Assembly: GCF_963678635.1 (NCBI RefSeq)
Contig: NC_087063.1
Location: forward strand, 23,070,701-23,134,700
Direction of reading: 5' to 3'
Length of the DNA: 64,000 nt
From: Symsagittifera roscoffensis
Taxonomy: Eukaryota; Xenacoelomorpha; Acoela; Convolutidae
The translations under genes and the position numbers were made by a program. This document shows positions 56,600 through 64,000 of the stretch, piece after piece (the stretch's first letter is position 1; each line of letters starts with the position of its first letter). The notes beneath the pieces are model-generated. The model was not told where the DNA came from, ran no database searches, and saw nothing but the letters and a program-made list of their open reading frames with translations.

Positions 56600-57860
56600 G
56601 CAGAGATGCTCATTGTTTCTTCATTTTTCTGGTCGCAGCTCCAGTGTTAACCATCTGCATATACGCGATGATTGGAAGCTCTGTGCGTCGAAGTGCAACT
56701 CGCTTCGCTCTTTGTAGAAAATTAACTACAGAAGACCAATCAAGACCCCTTTGAGAGAACCGAAGGAACTTATTCCATATTTACAGTTGGATGTGATTAG
56801 GAATTGCTCCAATAAAGAACTGTTGAGCCGGGACCTGCTCGACTCTGCTAGGGTGTCAAATGAATATTTAGTGCTTGGGAGGAGGATGACGATTTAGCAC
56901 GTGCCGAGGAACCAGAAAGATTCTTTGACGACTGTGCTTGATTTCTAGTTTGAGAGTAGCCGTAAAATTGCAGACATAATCAATCAGCTGGCACTAGTTC
57001 TGGAAGAGAAATAATTTAATCTTCTGTACTGGAACTTGATAGTATTGTGACAAATGAATCGTGACTGTCCGATTGGACGTTGAGACAATGCAATCAATCT
57101 CTGAGGCGGAGACCAGATCAACTTTGCATTGCTGAGAACATGCTTAATTTGGCGGTGTTATAAGATTTGATGTCATTAGCGCTGAAGCGTGTGGAAGGGA
57201 AGTTAATGCAACGTAATCTTATGAGATCGGTTCAATTGTGCTTTGTAAGGAGGTTAGTCTGGTTTCCTGCTCCGGGATGGAAGGAATTGTTTGAGGAGCA
57301 AGCCACTGCGTGAAAAAATTGAATTGTACGGCAAGCTAAATGAGGCTGATAAAACTGAGACTAAGGTGAACAACAGTTTGTCATGGTGAGACTGAGGTGA
57401 ACCTTGTGACTGCACGTGGATTCTATAGCTTGGTATGTTCGACGCGGAATCCTTGAATGTTGTCGAGCGGAAGCATGCATTGGTTACCCCTCGATAAGTG
57501 TTGTACTGATGATCTACAGACAGAAGAGAAGATTGGAAGATTGCCAGAAGCACTCAAAACGGAGATGAGTTCGAACCGTAATGAAGTCTATGACGAGCCA
57601 AATATTAAAAAACTTGTTGTGGTATGAAAAGTGGCTCTATCAAAATCATAGTGGGGAAAATTGGGGACTATTGATAGACAAAGAACCAGAAAACTAGAAG
57701 CCATGATAGACGACGGAGGTTGGAATTAAAACGCTGACTCACGGAGAAAGTCGCTCCAACTGTCTAAGGCACACTTGGTGGTATCCGGAACAGGAAAAGC
57801 TGTCACTGATCTGAGAAGCTGGAAAAATGTTCTCCACAGGGTTCCTGATTAAGTACAGCC
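56600..57860 (+). pseudogene. Decayed coding region, family not recognised
   Basis: The base composition is visibly richer in G+C than the surroundings, and several + strand stretches read like protein separated by stops. Examples are REPKELIPYLQLDVIRNCSN followed by KELLSRDLLDSARVSNEYLV (about 56755-56900), SRKIADIINQLALVLEEK (about 56955-57014), LREKIELYGKLNEADKTETK (about 57295-57360) and LSKAHLVVSGTGKAVTDLRS followed by WKNVLHRVP (about 57755-57850). It is either a pseudogene or scattered exons of an unknown gene. The 99-codon open frame on the other strand (57254-57553) looks like a shadow. Confidence 0.45.
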
Positions 57861-57869
57861 TCTAATTAT

Positions 57870-58494
57870 TTTCACGTTAGTGCGATGATATAGATCAGGT
57901 AGTCGGAAGCTAAGGCATGCGATTAAAACATAGAACCGACCTCAAAATAGGTGGATTCCTTGTACTTTTTGGATATTCAAAAATTTTTAGCAAAGCTTTT
58001 TTTAGCAAATTTTTAGGATATCCAAAAGGTGTTGAGGAAAATTGGGCGAGGCTTTGATGTTTGAAGGTGAATCTATGGCAAAAAATTGAAACAGCCTGGT
58101 GAAGAAACAGAAGAAGAGACACCCTAAGGAGGAGAAAAAACTTATATTGAAGTTTCAGTTGGTTTTTTTTTACTCAACTAAAGTCAGAATTTTGTGTTGA
58201 TTTGTTGTTAAAACCAAAAATAAAAATTGAGCAAGTTTGGAGCAAACTTCATTTTACTATTTTTTCAGTATATGAGTAGAAAAATTATGCTTTTTTTTAG
58301 GTAGGTTGAGTGTTTGTTTTTTTGGCAACACAGTGGAGCCTGAGTGGACTCGCTTGAAGTATTGGTTACTGTGTGCTTCTCCTAATTTAATTTTATTATT
58401 CAGGACACAGGTTATTGAAGTTTTGATTTTGGTTTTGAGGTAGTCAGAACTAAACTTTAAATTGTGATTTGGCAGAAGTCTCCTGCATCCCTGT
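57870..58494. other. Non-coding stretch before the second gap
   Basis: No feature recognised. TTTTTAGCAAA and GGATATCC phrases recur locally near 57970-58030. Confidence 0.4.
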
Positions 58495-58694
58495 NNNNNN
58501 NNNNNNNNNNNNNNNNNNNNNNNNNNNNNNNNNNNNNNNNNNNNNNNNNNNNNNNNNNNNNNNNNNNNNNNNNNNNNNNNNNNNNNNNNNNNNNNNNNNN
58601 NNNNNNNNNNNNNNNNNNNNNNNNNNNNNNNNNNNNNNNNNNNNNNNNNNNNNNNNNNNNNNNNNNNNNNNNNNNNNNNNNNNNNNNNNNNNNN
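58495..58694. other. Assembly gap (200 N)
   Basis: 200 N, same length as the first gap. Open frames spanning it are artefacts. Confidence 0.99.
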
Positions 58695-60250
58695 CCGAAT
58701 TTGACCAAAGCAAAATCCACTGGCATTGGTCGAAACGGTAAAAAAACACATACTTTTAGATCATAATTAGATTCATAATCATGCGTTAGTCAAGTCGTCA
58801 ATAGTGTTTTTTTTCTTTTTTCCTTTGCTACGTAATTTTTGGTTAAATGCGTTGTATTTTTTCGCTAAATCACAGAAGAGTTTATCAAAAAAGTTTTTAT
58901 AGACATTGGCTCATGTACCAGAAACACTTTCTATTCTGTTTTTGTAACTCAACTGATTGGAGCCGTTATATAGATCATTTAGACACGGAATTTTGCAACT
59001 GTTATCGTTTGAAGGCCTTTCCTCTAGACGAACGGAATTTTTTCTCATGTTAAAGTTTAAATTGAAATTGTTTCACGGAGTTGACATAGAATTACAATGG
59101 ATGTTAATTGAAAAAAAAAACATGAGAACATGTAACTTCTCAGCAAGGAAGACCAAAACTTGGTATAATTCTGTCAAGATTCAAGGACAGGCACTTTAAA
59201 ACACATCAGAAAACACCCATTATTCTACTCGGCAAACTTTCACTGAGCTAGAGTGAAAACGTGCTGTCCTGCAACCATCACAATAATCTTGAATTATCCG
59301 AGCTAAGTGTGTGATTGAATTTTTTCTACTTATTTTCCAGAATTCTTCAATAGAGTTTGTTGTAAATTATTTTTGTCTTTGAAAACATTTGAAAAAATAA
59401 TTTTGTTCTAAATAATCCTGGTTACGGGAAAACATCAAAATTTGTGGTAAGCAGAAAAAAAAGCCAATTGATTATTGCTTACAGATTTTTCAAATTCGGT
59501 TTCAATTTTACTTTATAAAAATATGATTTTTGCATCAAAAATGAATAGGAGCAATTTCTGCTCGCAACGGCTATGAATCAGATCGAAACAGGTAGATTTC
59601 GCTGATCGAAACAGGAAGATGCTTGGACATTCTGCCTGTCAGTGTGAATAACAAACACATAAACTGTACTTGGAGGGAACAGTAAAACTTTAATCTAAAT
59701 TGACTTTGTGGGTAAGAGCTAGGAAGTAAAGTTCAACTACAGAAAAAACTTGCATTATAATTGAAAAAGATGGGTTTTCAGAAAGAAAGTTGATGTTACC
59801 TAGTTGTTGTTACTGGATAGGTTCACTAGTTTCAACAACTTTTCAAATCTTTTAGCACGTTTTGAGCTATTGAGAAAAACAATTTTCAATTCAACTGCAA
59901 ATGATGAACAGTCGCAAATTGCAAAAATCTGCAATCGATTTTTTGTGTACTTTTTCAGAAACTACAAAATATAATTATGATGAAACCGTAAAAGAGTTTG
60001 AAAATTTGTACAGTAAAACCAAGTGGTTATCCAGGGACGCCCATCTTGTCTTGTTCAACGAGCAGGGGAAACTATAACAGAGTTTCCAGGGGATTCGAAA
60101 AAAGCAGCGCTAAAATGGTGCCCAAAAGAGTCTAAAAAAATGCGGAATGAATTTGCAGTTTGAGATTTTCCAGAAACGATCCAACACCGTCAAATTAGAC
60201 TGGCACTCAGAAAGACAATGAGGGCCATCGAGTCCAATCTAGCGAACGCC
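58695..60250. other. Non-coding stretch
   Basis: Small open frames at 58847-59053 and 58957-59199 have no recognisable similarity. No repeat identified. Confidence 0.35.
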
Positions 60251-60264
60251 GTGGAGCGCGTCTT

Positions 60265-60760
60265 TCATCCGGCAGTCAAAATCAAAATTGTGAATGGGAA
60301 ACAAAGATAGTGGCCAAACGAATTGGCAAAACAGATGCCCTCATAGACAAAGAGGACAGCTGTTGAACAGATAAGGGCGAGAAATTGGTTAAAAAAAGTT
60401 CCTTGAGCAGCAATAATTGAAAATATGGTAGTCATTGGGGAAGAAAGTGACATAAAGAGAGTTTTTATACGGATCAGGCAATATAAGGTTGAGCAACAGA
60501 ACCCACTCAGTATCAACTGAGGTAAAAAATTCTTCGCAATTGCAGCAAAATGTCAATACCACCCAGCCGGCATTGAATATTGGTGAAAATTGTCCTCAAA
60601 GACGAGACGAGAAAGGAAATTAATAACAAATAATAGTCTCATGATGGATTTAAGGTTAACCGAGAATATGAGTTTAAGATAGGGTGAAAACTTCTCGAAA
60701 GTCATAAGCTTACGAGATGAAGGTACTAACATCAACGATAGTAACAAAGTAAATTGATTT
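60265..60760 (-). pseudogene. Hydrophobic (multi-pass membrane-like) protein fragment, interrupted
   Basis: On the - strand one frame reads MRLLFVINFLSRLVFEDNFH up to GWY, a TGA, then HFAAIAKNFLPQLILSGFCC and several hydrophobic helices (MTTIFSIIAAQGTFFNQFLA, ALICSTAVLFVYEGICFANS), ending at a stop at 60265. The frame is the same on both sides of the stop (60553-60555), as expected for a decayed receptor- or transporter-like gene, or an intron across that point. Family not recognised; a seven-helix receptor is one possibility. Confidence 0.35.
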
Positions 60761-60779
60761 TACAGATCTAAAGAAAAAA

Positions 60780-61200
60780 AACTGGATGAAAGATTTTTTG
60801 GAAATAGAGATCCAAACATCAGAAAAACTTTCATTTAGGAAGGCACGCATTACTGTATGGCGTACAATTCAATTCGGAAAACAAAAAAAAGTATAAAAAA
60901 TTTTGAGAGACTAAACTAACTCAGAAGAATCGCCCTTTTTGTTTAAGGTAAACAGCGATAAAAAAAAACAAACAAAGACATAAAGCCTTTTCTGTGGGCC
61001 TGCAAAAACATGATTTCGATAGTCGAGAAGCGAAAAAATTGTAGAAAAAAGGCAGTCACATTGAGCAAACCAAATCAAGCAGAAAACGCCTTTTTTTCTG
61101 CTGAAGAACCAAGCAGATTCCACAGCCTAGTTGAGGACTGTAGGGGTAACCATTGGGAAAAAATTGTCTTTTCCAAGGTTTTTTATATGTTAAAAATTTA
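60780..61200 (-). repeat. Tandem duplicated segment, unit 1
   Basis: Diverged direct copy of about 61360-61790. Shared phrases are ATCAGAAAAACTTTCA and TAGGAAGGCACGCATTA; the phrases AAAGCCTTTTCTGTGGGCC and AAAACATGA differ slightly between units. On the - strand both units encode hydrophobic stretches (LYVFVCFFLSLFTLNKK and MFILSSSFTLFKKPYSF), so the unit may be a gene fragment. Confidence 0.7.
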
Positions 61201-61359
61201 ATGGCAGACATCATCACTTTTGATAGAAGAATTATTGAACTCCTGGAATGAATGTAATCCAATAAAGCCGAACGAAGGAAGCTGGTTTGTAATTATAAGT
61301 GTTATCAAAACCGAGAAACACTAGCGATGAAGACAATTCCACCCTAAAAAAAGGTTAAA

Positions 61360-61790
61360 GTTGAAAGATCTATTTCTGGAAATTTAGAGAGATCCGATCA
61401 TCAGAAAAACTTTCAGTTAGGAAGGCACGCATTATTGGATGGCGCAACATTCAAATCAGAAAACAAAAAAAAAATAGAACAAAAACTTCTGAGAGACTGA
61501 ACTAGATCAAAAGAGTAGGGCTTTTTGAATAAGGTGAAAGACGATGACAAAATAAACATTCGTTGAAAGCCTTTTCCGTGGGCCAGCAAAGACATGAACT
61601 TCTATATGCGAAAAGCAAAAAAAAAATAGAAAAAAGCAACCGTGGTGAACCATATCAATCAAACTCTAGCAGCGCCATTTGCCATTTATTCTGGTGAAGA
61701 AAAAGCGAATTCTCTAACGATTGGTTGAGATTGTTGGTGGGTCTAGTACAACAATCCGGCGGCACTTCCAGCCGAAGAGACTTCATGCCG
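61360..61790 (-). repeat. Tandem duplicated segment, unit 2
   Basis: See unit 1, offset about 585 bp. - strand frame 61595-61413 reads MSLLAHGKGFQRMFILSSSF and beyond; it is short and interrupted outside. Confidence 0.7.
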
Positions 61791-62219
61791 AGTTTTAAAC
61801 TTTACAAGCAGCTCAATTTTGAAGCAACCCACAGTAGCTCTGTGGATAAAGATAGAGACTCATATATCGGAGAAAAAAGGAATTGGAAGGTCCAATTTTG
61901 ATAGTTTTTGACCAAAATTTTGTTTCTGATCAGTTTTGGTCCAATTTTTTGCATAATGGCAGTATTGTGCAGAACTACTGCGCTCTCTTTAAATTTATTA
62001 AACGCATTCAGCGAGAATTGCGGAAAAAGTCTCTGAAAACCTATATAGTTAGTCAAAAAATATCTAATTTAGCAATTGCGTTTGTGAAAGTTTCTCAAAG
62101 ACTACCGAGCCGATCTTAATAGTTTTGGTACTATCAGTCGATGTTTCTGCTCATTTTTTTCATATCTGTTTTCTCATTAAATGGTTAGGGAAAGAATTTT
62201 TTTTGGAATTTGTCAGTTT

Positions 62220-62770
62220 GGAGGGTTCAAAATAAAGGAACCCTCCGAGCGGAAGAAATGCGTATAAAGTTTTCATTTTAACCTACAAGGATTTTTGACC
62301 TGCTCAACTAACCTTGTTTCAAGCAAATTAAGTCGCAACCGGAGGTTTTCGCCCGGAAAACACACTTGATTTCGTAATTTTGGGGAACCCTCCGAAGTAA
62401 CCCTTGGGAGTCAGTTCAGCACCTCAGTAAACCTCCAAAATTTTAGGGAACCCTCCGAAGTAGTTAAAAGGAACTCTTCGAGTAATTTTAGCCTGTTTGA
62501 AGTCACTTTGACACCAGCTGGAGACACCTTCGAGGCAAATTGTTGAAAAGTCGGACACTTTAAAGAAACCTCCGAAGGAACCCTCCGGAGTGTATTAAAT
62601 CTCTTTATGACCCTCCTTAGCGAACTTATGGGAACCCTTTGAAGCAACTTAAGTGCCATAGGTATCCTCCGAAGTAACCCTACGAAGCAAGTAAAGCGTT
62701 TTAAGTACCCTCCGAACTAACTGAAGCCCCTTAACAACCCTCATTAGCGGTATCCAAAGACACATCAAAT
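62220..62770 (+). repeat. Field of AACCCTCCGAAGTAA motifs
   Basis: The phrase GGAACCCTCCGAAGTAA and variants (CCTCCGAGCGG, ACCCTCCGGAGTG, ACCCTCCTTAGCG, ATCCTCCGAAGTAACCCTAC, ACCCTCCGAACTAAC, ACCCTCATTAGCGG) occur about a dozen times at irregular 20-100 bp spacing, often followed by TTAA-containing spacers. The 82-codon - strand frame 62411-62659 is a by-product. Confidence 0.8.
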
Positions 62771-62805
62771 ACCCCTTTAGAGCTGAAATAGAAAGAAGAC
62801 CACCT

Positions 62806-63225
62806 TCAGGTTGTGTATGTTAGAAGTAAGTAGACTAGTTGACCCGAACGTTTGTGGTCAATTTTGGTTTCAAAACTGGGTTCACCAGTGTACTCGAACA
62901 CTTTTTTTATTGATATTTTGGTTGTGTGGTTGCCATGAGCTACTAGGTAGGAAAGCTCGGGCAATGAAAAACACATAGAAGCAGACCTCGATGAGTGAAT
63001 TTGTTCCAAAACACTCACTTGAGAAGAAAATCTATTGCTTCCTACTCTCGTGCACTTGGACTGTCCGAGTGTTGGAGAGCTTTTGCTTGGATTAAATCTT
63101 AAGCACACTTTTTTGATCAGAGGTTGCTTCGATCTTCTTAATAGGACAGTCGGGCAATCGCAAAACACATAGAAGAAGACTTCGGTGAGTGCGATAGCAA
63201 AAAGAAACTCACTTGAGAAGACCAT
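62806..63225 (-). CDS. 139-residue open frame with internal duplication, unknown
   Basis: Starts MVFSSEFLFAIALTEVFFYV at 63225 and ends at 62806. The DNA carries two diverged copies about 190 bp apart: GGGCAATSRMAAAACACATAGAAG, then a CTCACTTGAGAAGA-type end, near 62955-63025 and 63150-63225. The N-terminal 35 residues are hydrophobic and could act as a signal or anchor; the rest is Ser-rich (RFNPSKSSPTLGQSKCT). No family recognised. It may be a non-coding tandem repeat that happens to be open. Confidence 0.25.
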   Translation of the reverse strand: MVFSSEFLFAIALTEVFFYVFCDCPTVLLRRSKQPLIKKVCLRFNPSKSSPTLGQSKCTRVGSNRFSSQVSVLEQIHSSRSASMCFSLPELSYLVAHGNHTTKISIKKVFEYTGEPSFETKIDHKRSGQLVYLLLTYTT

Positions 63226-63229
63226 TTTG

Positions 63230-64000
63230 CCATTTTGGCTTCGTTCATTTATAGTACTCCAATTGAGGGAAATTTTTTCTTCAAGACTAGGTTTTACTTC
63301 ATTCTAACTAAAATATTTACTCCTTTCTTGTTTTTTATTTTTACAAAATGCATAAATTCAAAATTGACAGTGGTTTAATAAAACTACAGCGGTATTTGAT
63401 ACTGATAAGAGAGATAGTTCTCACTTTTAGGGTGTGTTTTTATATTATCGTTGGTTATATTTTTGTGTGTGTATTGATTATTATGCTATATTTTTTATAA
63501 ATTATTAAAAGCTAAGCGTTTGGGCGAATGAAATTATCTCATCACTGGGCAAACCCGGTGATCAGTCTTAAGCTGAATTACATTCAAAAGAGGTTTTTTG
63601 AACGAAACGAGCATTGATATATATTGTTTCTAAACTTGCGCACTGTCGTCAAAATTTTCTGTGACGTCATTTATCAAAAAACATGGAGAGAAAGGACTCA
63701 TACGGGAAGTATTTAGGTTATCAAGGCTTAGCACGGGTAGTAAGCAAAAATTACGGTCCAGACGTAGCCAATCCACTGTGAGCAGCACTTCTGCAATTGT
63801 CCTGTATGACATAATGAATGAGGTTGCAATGATCTGTTAGTGACCGGAGTGAAAGTACGCAGCAAAAAGGACGTAGATGGCAATGAAAAGCGAAGCGCCG
63901 GGGCCGGGTGCCGAACACATCGCAACCCGACCTCTTCGAGGAAGGCAAAGAAACGTTAATCCAACCCGACCACCATCATCATAGGGATCTTGAAGGATCC
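63230..64000. other. Window end; possible coding remnant on the - strand
   Basis: 63230-63610 shows nothing. 63620-64000 becomes GC-richer, and - strand frames read MSYRTIAEVLLTVDWLRLDR (63812 downward) and, in another frame further upstream, GASLFIAIYVLFAAYFHSGH. This could be a membrane-protein exon or pseudogene running off the window edge. Not enough to assign. Confidence 0.25.

Noticed and set aside
58257-58766. Open frames on both strands through the second N run
   Set aside because: Same artefact as at the first gap.
63630-63948. Possible SLC1-type transporter C-terminus (LLTVDWLRLDR)
   Set aside because: Only one short phrase resembles the family (IIAVDWxLDR), and flanking residues do not follow; kept only as an unassigned coding remnant.
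1-64000. CRISPR array, bacterial operon or riboswitch
   Set aside because: No regular spacer-repeat structure. GT-AG introns and animal gene families show a eukaryotic genome. The minisatellites have no unique spacers.

Overview
The window looks like AT-rich (roughly two-thirds A+T by eye) nuclear DNA of an invertebrate animal. The evidence is GT-AG introns, a metazoan-type SLC7 cationic amino acid transporter, a SEC14-like CRAL-TRIO protein, a short TTAGGG tract, Ty3/gypsy and Polinton fossils, and abundant hAT-like and Tc1-like short DNA elements. I cannot name the species. There are two assembly gaps of 200 N (21594-21793 and 58495-58694).

Layout. 1-4.4 kb: an intact-looking two-exon SLC7A (CAT-type) transporter gene on the + strand (1476-3673), with an inverted-repeat element upstream and a hAT-like element (4000-4356) downstream. 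4.4-10.9 kb: gene-poor, with a 16-bp minisatellite, a short TTAGGG tract and a cluster of five Tc1-like/MITE copies (7197-8947), one of which still encodes pieces of transposase. 10.9-14.1 kb: a two-exon CRAL-TRIO (SEC14-like) gene on the - strand whose 2.26-kb intron is largely filled by two tandem copies of a dispersed repeat, here called R. 14.9-17.05 kb: a degenerate satellite (units of roughly 150-200 bp) interrupted by a 1171-bp TIR element with a verifiable TA target duplication and dense ATAATCGATTATAATGG motifs. 17.4-18.7 kb: a GC-rich minisatellite and a 36-bp minisatellite.

20.9-24.9 kb: an old Polinton/Maverick-type fossil with two copies of a capsid-protein region. 26.6-26.9 kb: a possible terminal exon coding a basic region plus coiled coil. 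27-31 kb: R copies, a large palindrome, a second copy of the GGCTCTTTTTCC hAT-like MITE and another dispersed repeat. 31.75-37.03 kb (+) and 39.05-46.04 kb (-): two broken Ty3/gypsy LTR retrotransposons of related type that share the same primer-binding site. 48-52.9 kb: an inverted, decayed second copy of the SLC7A transporter that keeps the intron position but carries a hAT-like insertion in exon 1, a large interruption containing non-LTR (LINE) reverse-transcriptase remains, an internal deletion and frameshifts. 53-56.6 kb: a recent local duplication (A-B-C-A'-C') built from R copies. 56.6-64 kb: decayed coding-like sequence, tandemly duplicated fragments of a hydrophobic protein, a field of AACCCTCCGAAG motifs and a duplicated ORF.

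Only the SLC7A transporter and the CRAL-TRIO gene are well supported as functional genes; they face each other (+ then -) about 7 kb apart. Everything else is mobile-element debris, satellites or degenerate coding sequence. The most unusual object is the 1171-bp TIR element at 15431-16601, whose insertion can be proved inside the window because neighbouring satellite units supply the empty site.
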